DNA of 64,000 nt from Protula sp. h YS-2021 (GCA_949752745.1 OX457031.1:25062081-25126080), one strand, 5' to 3'; positions 26,171-40,200 are shown, counted from the first letter of the stretch. A program made the numbers and translations. Notes: a model not told the origin generated them from the letters alone.

Positions 26171-27286
26171 GCAGAATGTCAGAATGAACGTTTGAGTCGT
26201 CTACAGTGCTCAGAGTTATATGAGACAAAATTCAACCCAGAAATGTTCCAATCTACTGTAGTCTTAAAATCCCTGCATTTGGCTGAATATGTTAAAGATG
26301 CGACCAGAAGGCACCTTTTCGCCCTAGTCCAGTATTACCTCCATTACTGCGGTCGTTTGACAGTAAAATGAATCCCGTGTTCTCAATGTTCGCCATGCCA
26401 GTCGTTGTCACAACAAAGCGTCACGTGATGTCTGACACGCTAAACAGTACAACTCGAGGGCTGTTCCGGGAAGCGAGCAGCTCGCAAAACCTCACGAATT
26501 GTGCCGTGTGGGCGAGTTCGCGTGGTGACAGTTGGGGGGGGGGGGTCTCTAGCCGTATTGAACCTCGATTTCAATGCTTTTTAGTGCACTTGTATGTCGA
26601 GGGCAAGGCTGAGAGGCTTCTACCTTACCCCCTGCAGTACGAATGACGGAACAGCCGCCAAAGCCTAGTTCTGTCAGTTCTGAGTTAAAACGCCCAAGTA
26701 AAAACGGTAAAATGACCGCAGTCTCAGTATACATCCTGTGGTTAACAGCAAGGCCGGGATGTGTAGAACACAGTGCCGACGCAAGCTGTCCATCCTGGGT
26801 GGGGGTGAGCGTGGAATTTGACATCGTACGCACACAGCCAAGTAAGAGGCGAGTAAGGAGTCACCTGCGGTAAAAAAAACCACACCCAGACTCTCCCAGA
26901 ATCCGGAGCACGGTGAGATTACGCTGCCTGAGCTGCCAATTTAGATCCAATAGAAGAATGTAGCTCCTAGCGAGACACTAGAACCGAATAAGCAAAGACT
27001 TGGATCCGATAGACTAGTCAGCACAAAGTACCGAATTGTGCAACAACCTCGGCAAGAAACCCAAATTTCTGGCCATCAAACGAAGCAGAAAACTTACATT
27101 TGTAAGATGTGCTAACCAATCCCGGTAGAATATCCGAAATTCTCGCAAAAAAAAGACGAAAACAGATATCCTAAACACAAAGTGCCCGCAAAAATTGAAT
27201 GTGACGTCACCTCTTTTGGTGTAGTTTAACCTGACCTCATTTGGTACGAAAAATAAACAGAAACACGTGGAAGTTGTTTCATTGTT
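26171..27286. other. Intergenic stretch without recognised gene
   Basis: This unique-looking sequence lies between the tandem repeat and the 3' end of the giant minus-strand gene. A run of 11 G at 26535-26545 is the only simple repeat. Overlapping open frames on both strands (26368-26883) have no recognisable domain. Confidence 0.5.
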
Positions 27287-27292
27287 TTTATT
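27287..27292 (-). promoter_or_regulatory. Candidate polyadenylation signal of the giant modular gene
   Basis: An AATAAA on the minus strand lies about 150 bases past the stop codon at 27442-27444. It is a plausible 3' end for the gene, although other A-rich hexamers cannot be excluded. Confidence 0.5.
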
Positions 27293-27441
27293 CGGTTTGC
27301 GCGCCCAAGTACATGTGTACTTCGCATATCAACATTTGCCGGATTTCCTGGGTAAAATTAAATACATTAAAATATACAGTTACAGTTCAGATCGCGCATA
27401 AAACGATTATGAAGGCTAACTTAGTAGTATTTCAATAAATT

Positions 27442-28491
27442 TCATGTAGTCGATGGGTTTTGGGTTGTTAAGTCTTCGTCTTCTGTTAGTGGTTTCAATT
27501 GTTCAAACTGTATTCTTCTGTCTTCCGTTATGCAGCGGCACTTTGCGATTATGGCAACCTGCGAAATAACAAAGGTGTAGTCTATTTTTTTTTTTTTGCA
27601 AAGCATGATTACGGTTTGATCTTTCACCCTGGGTAAAATATGTTTGTGAAACATTAATATATGTACTACATGGCAGTGAGTGAAACACAGAACATGATTG
27701 GTCAAGGCCGTCACCGAAGGGTCACGGAAAAATCCGAATTGACACACAAACGCTTGGGCAGCCAGCGGGTCACATGCTTGATATTTTCTAACTTTATTTT
27801 ATCAGTAAACCCGAGGAAAAATTAAATATATAATATGGAGATATGGAATAAGTAGAGAGAGCTACCTTAACCATCTTGTCGTCTTGGCTGTCTGTGCAGG
27901 TAAAAGGGTGGTTGTGGTATTCCAGTCTCTCCGGGAAGCAGCAGTGTCCCGTGCGCGTGCCGCACCCTCCCCTATTTCACACAACAAGCACAGCTGAACA
28001 GTAGTGAATTGTGGGTAATCTCTAACCCCTCCCCCCATCCCCACCCATTGCGCATACCAAGTAATCTGTTCCCACCTTCAATTTTCACATTATATTATGT
28101 GAATTGTGTGTTTGCGCATACCTGAAATTCGACAATGCCCCATTAACTGGTCTATATTTCAAGTTCAATCGCTCACATGTTATCAAAAACACTGTTGCAC
28201 ATCTCTTTTTTTTTTTTTTTTTTTTGATGCAACACGGAACACACATGTTTAGGATAGAACAGTGTTTAATCTATGATGTTTAATTACATCCACGGCAGCA
28301 AGACACCGGCACACCTCAGCGACCTTTCAACTACCCTACAGACCCAAAAACGCCCTCTCTGATCGAGTACTGGAAATCTCACTTGCATATGTTGACCCGT
28401 ATGGTATTTCTGGAAACACATCCGGCCTCATCCCTAAGTTTTGTGTAGTAAGGAAGAGAGGTGCAATTTACAGGCTCGTTCGGCTCGCCAT
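27442..28491 (-). CDS. Giant gene, C-terminal cystine knot (CTCK) and stop
   Basis: Three short exons (28383-28491, 27866-27971, 27442-27558) carry the C-terminal cystine knot. The first ends ...[16 protein letters not shown]; the second supplies GGC and [19 protein letters not shown]; the third adds [10 protein letters not shown] and an acidic tail ending NPSTT. Together they give the knot pattern C ... GC-x-S ... C-x-G-x-C ... CC-x-P ... C ... C-x-C. CTCK domains dimerise VWF, mucins and SCO-spondin at their C-termini. The ring Cys (CKGGC) is split by an intron. Phases 1-2-0 match, and the stop TGA is at 27442-27444. Confidence 0.88.
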
Positions 28492-31400
28492 CTGAAATGG
28501 GCACAGATCACAAAGATATCTATGACCTAAGCACTGATTTATTTGCTATGGGTTTTGTGTTTATTTAGGTTGTATATATAGGACAGAGTCAAGGAAGAAT
28601 GCATATTAGCTTAATATATGTGCATTGGAATATGGTAACATAAAAACATCTCCGTTTATTTCCGAAATCGTTACTTCAATTTGACCTCATTTCTTTATTT
28701 CTAGTGCACTGTCTGATTTTCACATCGTAGGTACGTAAGTACATACACACGTACGTCAGTTCACACACACATACATAAGCCCCCACTAGGCCATCACGAC
28801 GGAGTGGGCTGGAAAAAAGGCACAAAAGTGAGAGATAAAAAAACAGCATACGTATGCAGTGGCCATTATGCAGTACTTCACAATCAGTGCCCCTCATGCA
28901 GGCTTGCTTCTGTAGTCGGCACAGGTTAGGCCTGGAGACCTGCTGTCCGTTGAGTAAGCCACACAGCTCCTGCAAGGGCTCGCGCCGGCAGCTGGTACAG
29001 CGGCAGACTGCCTTGCCACGGTGAACCACACACCGAGAGCCGGGACGCTCACACGTGTGGTTCGCACACGGATCTGAAACATCCAGCAAACGTTTATTAT
29101 TATCGCTGCACGCATTCGCTGACTTGAACTTTCTCAATGAAGATTAAATAGTCAAAGACATCGAATAATGGAGTTATCTAAGAACAAAATAGCGGTTTTG
29201 AAATCCTGGACATATTCCCAGAAACAGTACATATCGAATTATCGAATATTCAGTTTTGTCAAAGTCGGGCTCCGGCATCGCCCAAAGGCCATTTACACGA
29301 CGCCAATTCTATTGTGCCCGTCGGCATTTACAAACGACACCGTTAGCTACGCAAGTCAGACCTCTGTCTGACCTCTGGGATTGGACAAAATATTTATAAT
29401 GTAGAGGTGTTCACAAACGGCAGGCATTTAAGACGCTATTCATAAACATCAAAACCAGTACAAAATGACTTCTCTACACTGTTTTCGGGACGGTATGAAA
29501 AAAGGGGAACTGATTTACTGTCAACACAAGCAGGCATGTAACAGTGTGTCTTCTGAACGAGCGGGCCACAAGCTTTGCCCCCATTCCTCGGCTCCTCGAT
29601 AACGACACGTGACCTCCGCCTGTGACCCGAGCCGCACGTGACGTCACAGCCTGACCATGGGCTCCAGTGGCTGCTCTTGCAATCTACAACCGCAAGGTAC
29701 GACACGTCAAGCAATCACGCGCACAATCGTTCTAGCAACCTTCTTCCCATGAAGTTGACGTTTTGTAATTGGTGTCCAGCAGAACCGTTATAATGGCTCC
29801 AATTGTCCAATAGTTCAAATAATCAACATGAAAAGAGACTGGAAAACTTGAATTATTGACATCAGTAATACAAACACACTAAAACAATTGTTTCTTTTTT
29901 GTACAGTAAAAAAATTAAAAAGATTCTGTATACAAGGACCAGTCATTATTCTACTCACAAATGTGTACTTCTGAATTTTTTATATAAAAGGTTGACTAAT
30001 AATTTGATACCAACAATTTTTGAGAAAAAAAAAAAACTATTTGCAGATTTCAAAACATAAATAAAAAAGTCTCATTCTGAAATAATAATATCTGAAATAT
30101 TTGATATCAATAGAAGGAAAAGAAATTATTCAGCTAAAAATTGAGATTTTGCTATCAAATATTTAATTTTTGCTATCAAGAATTGAATTTTTGACTTCTA
30201 AAAATGAATTTTGGAGATCATTAAATCATTTTTTATATCAATAAATATTTGAAGAATTATTATTTAGGCTCAAGAACATATTTATAGATATCAAAAATAT
30301 AATTACAGATAGCAAAAATTAATTCTTGATACTAAAAAATGAATTGTTGAGATCAAAAATTAATTCTTGATATCAAACAATCAATTTTTGAGATCAAAAA
30401 TTAATTCTTGATATCAATAATTCCTTAATAAATGTGAAAATGGCACTCCATAGAAACTGGAGATACTAATGAAGCGATGTGTAGATGAATTAACGAGCAC
30501 CAACAGCCGAATGTTTACGTGTGTGTTTTATATCACCTTGTGGATGCCACTTTAACATGACGTTGGCATTCAATTTATTGATGCCACATATCCCTTCGGT
30601 CAGGGAAAAAAATCACATTCTGTATCGGTAGGCAGTTGGCCAAGAACAATGGTTGAAATGCTTAAGATAATGGTTGAAATGCGAGTGTTACTGGCACCAA
30701 CATATGCATTATTGCAGCAGCACTACAATCCTGCCTTCACGCGTCGCTATATTCCATCCCTGTTATTATTATTATTATTATTATTATTGTTGTTGTTGTT
30801 GTTGTTATTTACCGTGAGGATGTCTACACGGTCCCATGTGATCGATGACGTCATTTCCGTTAGTGCGGCATTGAATTGTTTTGAAGACACATTTACTGGG
30901 AAAGGTGAATCCATTGACCGTGCAAACTTCAACTGCAAAACAAAAGTAAAGCAAAAATTAAAATGGCACTTGTACTGACGTCACCATACCATATGACGGT
31001 TTAAAAAAATAAATGCTAAGTTGTGTATCCTAAAATAAACGTTTGACTTTTAAAATGGTAGGGCTGAAAATCTAGGATATTCTTTATCTTTATCTTTATT
31101 AAAAGTTCTATTTACTCCACATCCGCCACGAAACAAAAAGCATGACAGGTGAGCGTGTATCATTGTATCAATTCAAAAGCAAAAACATTCAAAGACGTCT
31201 TAATGACTGAAAGCGTTACTGGGCCAACGGTCCTGTTCCGTGCACTGGTCGCAGATGCATTGTGGGATACCGCGGTGGATGACGCAGGTCTCATACAAAC
31301 CACATATCGTTGTATTACAGCTTGCTGCAAATCACATACATGGTTTGTTCAAATATTTAATGTTCTCACGGGATACTTGACTGCGAGATACTTTCTTATT

Positions 31401-34400
31401 TAGAGTCACAATATTTCATATTCACAAGAGATATTTATTTTTATTATTATTTATTACATTGGACTATATCACACTGGCTACGTTGAAAGATGTATGTCGA
31501 AATAACCGATGCAAGTATAAGCAGAACTTTACTGTATCAACAACTATAAATACGCTTCTCATTCACTTTATTATTTTTCATCATTTTCAAGATCAAACTT
31601 TCGGTGAGTTGCTAGAATGCGAGTGTGTCGAAACAAAAGTATGTAGGAAAGTAACAACGTGGAGACGTGTTTCGTATCAAGACAGTTTTTTGTTTTTTAA
31701 AGTATGTTTGCAATATCAAAAATTACCTGAAATCATCCGTATAGGATGTGTTTCGCCGAGAAAAAAAATTGTGTATGGCAGCGTTAAGTCACAGCCTTGA
31801 AAATGTATGAAAGTTCTGCCATTTCACCACATTTTGTCAAATCCAAAAAAGGCGAAACATTAAATGAATCACCCAGAGAGCACTCATCAAATTTGAAATG
31901 ATCTGGCCAAAAGTTCCGTAGCCATACTTATTTTAAGTCCTGCTGTGACAAAATCCCATTTCTAGCGTTTGTATCAACTGTATATTATAACTTACTCAAC
32001 TAATATACGTCCAACTCTGCGTCTGGGTGACACCCACGCACACAAGAGGTGTGCGGTTATCTATTTATAGCCACAAGAGTTGCGCAGTCATCTACTTATC
32101 GCCATAAGAGTTGCGCAGTTATCTATTTATCGCCATAAGACTTACGCAGTCATCTGCTTATCGCCATAAAGTTGTGCAGTTATCTACTAATCGTCACAAG
32201 AGTTTTGCAGTCATCTACTGATCGCCACAAGAGTTGTGCAGTCATCCACTTATCGCCACAAGAGTTGTGCAGTCATCTGCTTATTGCCACAAGAGTTGTA
32301 CAATTATCTATTTATCGCCATAAGAGCTACGCAGTCATCTACTTATCGCCACAAGAGTTGTGCAGTCATCTACTTATCGCCACAAGAGTTGTGCAGTCAT
32401 CTGCTCATTGCCACAAGAGTTGTGCGGTTATCTATTTATCGCCACAAGAGTTGTGCAGTCATCTACTTAGCTCCACAAGAGTTGCGCCGTCATCTGCTTA
32501 TCACCACAAGAGTTGTGCAGTCATCTGCTCATTGCCACAAGAGTTGTGCGGCTCTCTCTATTGCCACAAGAGTTGTGCAGTCATCTACTTAGCTCCACAA
32601 GAGTTGCGCCGTCATCTGCTTATTACCACAAGAGTTGTGCAGTCATCTACTGATCGCCACTAGAGTTGAGCAGTCATCTGCTTATTGCCATAAGTCATCT
32701 GCTTACCCTAACAAACCCGCCTTACAGCGAATACGGCTTCCAGGCAACAAACACGAACACACATACAGTCAATGGACATAACTGTTCGTCATTTTACAAA
32801 ATGGAGGCGCATTGGTATTGTTTTCATTCTGAATTCAGTATCCTCTAGTAATGCGATAAAAATTGTCTTACCTTAATATTTGGTCAAATTGCCCTTCATT
32901 TTTAGTAATTCCGAAATACGAGCGGGATTAGTGTCGTATAAACTTTGAATTCGGGTTTGTGGCGTGTTTTCCCATATGTGTCTGATTTCAGCCATTAACT
33001 CTGTCTGGTTGTGTATTCGATTTACGACTTCTTGTAGCTTTCTTTTCACATATAACCACATATTTTCTATTATATTTAAATATGGGGATTGTGCTGGCCA
33101 CTCTGTCGTATTAATATTGTTTTCCATTACAAATTTTGTACAATTCAAGCCCTGTGAACCGGTGCATTGTCATCCATAAAAACATAATTGTTTTGAGGGA
33201 AATGCTGTGCAATTACAGGCCAAAGGTTTTCGTCTAGTATATCTGAGTGTTTTTGACTATTTATTGTATCTTCAGCTTTGGTAATTGTTCCTACCCCCAG
33301 CCCATTAAACTAATTCTGTGACGAGATGTAGGGCACACGAGATGGAGGTTGTACTTTTCGCCGCCTGGTTTTTCCAAACATAAATGCGGTTATCACTTCC
33401 CAAAACTATTTGACTTTCACCGCTAAAAATCCGATTTTTCCACTGTCCTGCAACTGACCAAGGTTTTCTTTCTTTTGTTTTCTTGACATCTGTAACTGAG
33501 CAAATGTTTTTTGCTGGCCCTCCGTTGATACCTTAAACTACTATTTCTTCTGTTAGTTTAATAAAAAATTGATGTGATTTTTTCATTAAATACACCAGTT
33601 ATGTCCACCAAAGTTTGTCCTCTATTTGCTTTAATGATCCGGGAAAGTTGGGTTTTGTCTCTTTCAGTAAATATTTTTTCCTTTCTGTACCAGTACGATT
33701 TTCAACACCTTTTTCTTTTTCAATTTTTTTCAAAATACTGCAAACTGTAGTCCGAGGTATATTAAAAATTGTTGCAAATTCTGAAGTATTTCTGTTGTGT
33801 TTATGAGTTTCTGCAATTTTTTGTTGCAGTTTACTTCCATATTCCTTCTTACCGGAAGCCATCTTTATATGCCAAAATTTTACATGTAAAATCAAAACAA
33901 CTTGTACCAATACTTGCAAGAACATAATCTGCATTGATTTTACTATGGATACAGTCACTCATGACGTAAAAATTACGCTCTCAAGTATTCAAATACAACA
34001 CCCTCATATAGAACACACGCGGTGTCCAACGCGAACTCGTACAAGGTGACGAACAATTATGTCCTTTGACTGTACACATACACACAGTCACGAGGAAAGG
34101 ACGCACGTACTTTGGCACCTGCCGCGGTAGTCACGTGTGATCTCTTTATTCGCTTCGCAGGCGTACATCAGCAGATCGGCGTCAGAGTCGTACGTCTGAC
34201 CGTCCGTCCCACACACCGGGCCCTCATTCACGCAATCATCTGCAACTCATTGAAGAATCAATATTTTCGTAACTTCAATCTTTCTCAATCAAAATGCTAT
34301 TGATTTCGGAGACATATAGGGTTCACAATTAAAAGATTAATTTTATAGCTGTTTTAATGGTATGCTGTGTCGCTGGTCCAAGGTTTGTTTGATACTCAAA

Positions 34401-37063
34401 TGCTGTGTGATTATGATCGCACAGACTGCTTCATATGCAGACCTTTCCCAACTCAACAATGCGTACAGTGACGAATGGCGAAGTGAAGCGATATCAGTAG
34501 TTATATTATAATGACATTGTAGCAACGTGTTACCTGCGTCACATCTGCATTCACATACTGGTTGATGGTCCACAACTCGACACGTCTGCAAATGTCTACA
34601 CGTGTCAGGACTGCATATTGCTACAAGTGACCAAAAATAAAAACAAAACAAAAAATGTTTTGCGTTGATGTAGTTCTATACGATGGCACTGTGTCAGGGA
34701 CGAAGATTACTGCAAGGGCAATGCGAGGTATGGGGCTCCCTCCCCTCCCTCAGAGCTCCACCCCTGCCAGGACAACAGAATGTGTAGATCGGTGCGAGCG
34801 TCAAACCTTCGGTTGAGAAACAGGTCATGAGGCACCGTCTGCCAGTAAGGGCTTTCATACTGTTACAATATACGGACCACAAATTATTGCATATGTGAAG
34901 ATGCGCGGAAACGAAAAAAAAATAATAATGGTCAAAAAATTTAATCACGTGACCCCATTTAATTCCAAATTTGCACGCAAGTTAGCAGGTCAATACATAA
35001 TATATAATATATGAAATCCATTAAGAATCTCCAGGGAAAATTTGCCTGTAATTGAGGTAAGTTTTCACCGAATACGGAGCAAACGGCCCAAAAGGCAAAG
35101 CTACCGACCCGCAAGATAAACCCATGTTAATAAATGAGATGGGGTAAAAAGTTTTAACAAAAGGTTTCCCCGAGAACAATTCGTTCAAAAAGGTACATTT
35201 ACATTTTGCAAAATTAAGTTGAACTGAGTTGAATTAAGTATGCATTTACAGACTCCATGGTATTTTAAAGAAAAAAATTGACTGAAGAAGAAAAAAAAAC
35301 GGAAGAGACTACTCTGGAATAAACAACTCAATGCCGCGCTCTGTGGCGCCGAGGGCGTAAAAGACAACCAAGCAGTAACCTACGTGCGCAGATGCGCCCG
35401 TCGCCGATGTAATCGATGTGGCACTGACACGTGTAAGAGCCGTCGTTGTCACGGCAATCCGCGTTCTCGTGGCAAGCGTTCCGCGACTCACACTCATTTA
35501 TATCTGAAAGAATTAAAGGGAGAGTGCCTTTTGATGTACATTTTCAGTGTCGTGTATGTAGGGCGTTCGACTTGAAATGAATCACGGTAACTGAAATTCT
35601 GAGGTAATCGCCAGTCTACTGGCACATCACGCTTATTTTACCGATTTTTTTGGTGAATGTCTCCAGCATTTGGGGTTGAATAAACTTCCACTGTATTATG
35701 ACATCACTGTTCAGCTATAATGCGCTACTTAGAATGCCTTCCATTAGTAACCTACTGGTTGACTACAAGGACAAGACACTAATGCTTGCGGAATCTTACT
35801 GTGACACCTGCCGTCGTGGATCTTGAAGCCTGTAGGGCAGTGGCACTCGTACGCACCATACGTATTAATACACAGGGCCTCTTCTCCGCACAGGTCTGCT
35901 ATCAATAAACACTCATCCTTATCTGCAATGGGTACCAAAAGTAAGTCCGAATTGAAAAGATACACCACGTGTACACACTAGTGATTCAGTTTGGTACAAT
36001 ATACACATATCGAACCGACAACAATGAATATCTATGGTGAAATTGCCACACATTTCCGGTGTGATGCTGACATTCAAATATGACACTCATGGGATAAAAA
36101 TGAGATCGGCTGCTTCAGTATTCTGATTCACTCGGGAAACTGAATTTTGAATGAATGGCGGGAACAGAAAGGAGGGGGTTGGAGGGATCTTTCCCACGGT
36201 ACATTCCACATGGCCACCCTCTTTCCGCAACTAAAAACACTCCTCAAGCAAAACATCACCAAACAAATGTACCAATATTCTTCAGTGAAACAACAACATG
36301 AACAGTATAGATTTATCGGTACATTACTACAGAGAGTACCTTCACAACTGCCATTGTTCATCTCGAACCCGTGGCGACAGTGACAAAGGAAAGAGCCCTC
36401 AATGTTTTCACAGTAATTACTGTCAGGATCTCCACATATGTTTGGGTACTGGCATTCATCTGCATCTTCACAGACCTAAAACATGTGGTAACAGGGAATG
36501 TGACGGACATCGCAAACGCGGGATTATTTGCGGTGACATTGTTTTACGTGTTTTTGAATGTTTATCACGCCGCTTGCCAAAACAGTTCAGTATACAGACA
36601 GACGTTGAAGTGTCGACATGTGTGTGAACTGTGATCTAAAAATGCCGGATAAGGACCTAAAGGTACGCTATTTTTACTAGATCCTTAATCGCAAGCCCGT
36701 CTAAAGATTTTAAGGCTTCTTTTGCGTTTAAATAACGGTAAATGTCGGTGTTTTATCATCACGGTTTTGCTACGTTTTTAATGGTTTTAACGCGTAAAGT
36801 AAATAAATAGTTTAGCAAGCGTGATATAAACGTGTTCGTAGTTCTCAAAATGGTAAGGATTGTTTTTTTTTATGATCTGTTGTAGTTTTCCAAGTTGAGT
36901 TGACTTGAGACGTTGAGAGAATTAACGAATAAACGTGTGTTCATCTGTGGGGCTTTTTCTCTGTGCGACTATCCGTATAGGGAAGCCAGGGTGAGTGAGC
37001 GAGTGAGTGTGTGAGTGAGTGAGTGAGAGAGATGGAGAGAGAGAGGGGGGTGGACAAAGAAAG

Positions 37064-37106
<43 letters not shown>

Positions 37107-37121
37107 CAGACAGATAGACAA

Positions 37122-37170
<49 letters not shown>

Positions 37171-37185
37171 CAGAGGCAGACAGGT

Positions 37186-37246
<61 letters not shown>

Positions 37247-40200
37247 CAGAGACAGAGGGGAGGTTCGGGGAGGGAGGGACAGAAAACGAGTCTGTCACAG
37301 AGAGGAAGGAAAAAGAAACACAGAGAAAGCGTGGGAATAACAGCCAGCAAACATGCCTGATCATTAGCTACGAAGCCTGTGGCGCAGTGGCAGGCGTACG
37401 ACCCGGGGACGTTGACACAGCGGCCGTTCCGACATAACAACGGGTCGTTGCTGCACTCGTCCACGTCAGTGCATTCATATGCATTGATGCTCTCAAAGCC
37501 GCCGTGACAGTCACACCTAACACACACACAGGCTAGATTTTCTAACTGTCTACAAACAACTGCGGCGCCACTCCCTCCCCTACACCCAAAGAAGTTGTTC
37601 GATTTGACGAAAACCTTTTCTAGTCATTCAGAAAAACGCAGCTCAGCTGAGACGCGTTTGACACGTTTTTACTCAATACGTGCACGATAAAGATTTTTTT
37701 TTTCAGTTTACATCATTATTTTGCCTTGTAATGCCAAAGAACGCAGGTCCAAATTTGAGTACCTGAATCCGGGGTTCATATTATAGCAGTCAGCATTGGA
37801 GCAGTTGTGGGAGAAGACTGACAGCTGCGAAAGGGCACAACTATTGACGACGACACAGGTGCCGCCCTCATACATCAAGCCTTCCGGGCATCGACACGCG
37901 TTCGTACCGTTGTTACACTCTAGAAAGTCACAAACGTGTTTCACGTTAACCCATACGTGATCTTCATATTTACTACTCCACATAATCTACATTACTGTTA
38001 CCCCACTGCCTAAGGGGCCCATCCATAGCACATGATGTACTCATGGCGGGGTATTGTGGTCTTAGTGGTGATCAATTACCGACCGATTAAGACGTCATAA
38101 TTGGTTAAAAAAAAAAAAGTGATTTACACAGTGACTGCGGTGGTTTTACCTCATCCATTAAAAATGGTGGTTAGTTCAGTTATAATAGTAACGTAATAAT
38201 TCCATTTCGTGTCAATACCTTCGCAGGTTAAACCATCACCATAGTAACTATTTTTGCAGATGCATTTGAATCCTCCCATGGTGTTGTGACACGTGGCGTT
38301 GGCATGGCAAGTGCTTACGTTCTCAGCACATTCATCAACATCTTCGGTAGGTCACACAGAAAAAGAGTTATATTGTCAAATAAACAAGAGAACCGAATAT
38401 AAAAATAGCTCGCCCCCTCTCCCCTTCTTTTTTAAAACACCTTCCCCTTTCTTCTGTATTTTTTTTACTTTTTAGCAGAAAACAGTCACAAAATTAATAT
38501 TGCTCAGCATACCAAATTTACGCTTCTTTTAATAAAAATTCATAAATCGATTAATTGGAAAACTTATCTAGTAAAATTCTCGGGTGATGTTTTTGCAAAG
38601 AGCATTTTTTCCTCCCTGTAATTCAAAGACTTACCCACACAACTACCATTCACCATTTCAAACCCTTGGTCACAGTTACATTCAAACGAGCCAATAGTAT
38701 TGCGACACGTCATATGCTCTTCTCGGCAGGTCTCGCTTCTTGCCATGATGCACTCATTGATATCTACATGGAAGGAACAAAAACACGTCATCAACTAGAG
38801 CAGCTAGTGTTCCAGCAACACGAATCCCCAACACCACAACCTGTAACCAGTCACAAGCGACACCCCTCCCCCAAACCAGATTGGGTGTGAGGAATAAACA
38901 ACCAATAGAGACTGAATTTTAAAATATTGTGATACAGATTTCAGCAATAACCTTGAACTTTTTATTTTTCCTTAACACACATCAATAATTTTTCTGTAAC
39001 TGAATCGACAACAGACCTCACCAAATATTCTTATTTCTCAGCGGTTCTTTAGAACAATTGCTGTCACTGTTTTAACACTATTTATCTACACACTTCATTC
39101 TGTGGTGATGACGTCACAGTTGCGCGTACCTGAGCAATGCTTGCCGTTTCCCACGAAGCCTTCCTTACACGCACAGCTGTAGCCTGGGCTCAGGTTCTTA
39201 CATATGGCGTTCTCGTCGCAATCGTTGACGTCATCACACTCGTTGATATCTAATAACAGCAAGTATGACGTCGTTACACTCACTGATACCTAATAACGGC
39301 AGATGTGGCAAATGGCAAGTATGACGTCATCAGACTCGTCATATCTACTAGCGGTATGTATGGCGTCATCACACTCACTGTTATCGACCATCAGTATGTA
39401 TATAGCTTACTTTGTAGAAGAAAGGAGGGCTGCTATTATTTGGCTGAGAGGGTATAACGTTGGCCCGACAGCTCTCTCTGGCCATCTGCTTCAAAACTAA
39501 ACCAAGCATGTTCTGGAACTGCCATAGCGCCATACCCGTGCAGTTGAACGTGCCGTCGCCCTGGAAACCGCGGCGACAGCGGCATATCCGCGCTCCCCAC
39601 GCTGTGCTCCGGCAGCGGGCGTTCTTCACACACTCCTCTTCACACGCGGGCCCAGCTGTTAGAACACACGTTAAAATGTGTCAACCAGTCAGATATGAAG
39701 GGCCCCTGTGCGCTCATCAAAGGCCCGGTCATAAAAATCTCTGTTAACTGCAGTGTTTTGTGCATAAGTACTGCTGACCACTTTTACAGTAACTTTTAAG
39801 TTTTTCCCCTGTATCTGTGTTGGAATTTGGTGCCTCGCTTGCCCTTTTCAAACCAAATGTTATTTGCACCTGTATCTAACTAGTAAATACTTGGTCCCGT
39901 CCAAAAAATCTCATTAAACCCTGCATCATTTCTCGCTATCATCGTGCTTTTTTTTTTTTTTTTTGAAGTGCTTCGTAATTTAGCTGCGGAGATTTGAACT
40001 TTAAGGCAGTTACATTCCAGAACAATGTTTACTCATCGGTAAGCGTGTTTAAAAGACTCAGTTCACTTACGTCTACACCTGAAACCGTTGCCCACCAGCC
40101 CCTTCTTGCAACTACATCTGTATCCACCAATAGTATTCCTGCAATCTGACTGGCCAGAACAACGGCCTCTGCCATTGGCCGATAATTCCGAGCATTCATC

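Noticed and set aside
25970..26371. 133-codon plus-strand frame
   Set aside because: It is composed of the ~300-bp tandem repeat; the recurring VMTK peptide is the repeat motif TCATGACAAA.
32172..32663. 163-codon plus-strand frame with repeated [18 protein letters not shown] peptide
   Set aside because: It is a 31-bp minisatellite read through its three phases; no start context, splice signals or domain support a gene.
32040..32700. Possible CRISPR array
   Set aside because: Units are contiguous, with no unique spacers between them, and the genome is eukaryotic.
36922..37356. Continuation of the EGF frame into a Ser/Leu/Ile-Tyr-rich tail
   Set aside because: This is read-through into the GA/GATA microsatellite beyond the GC donor; the EGF frame resumes correctly at exon 36340-36475.
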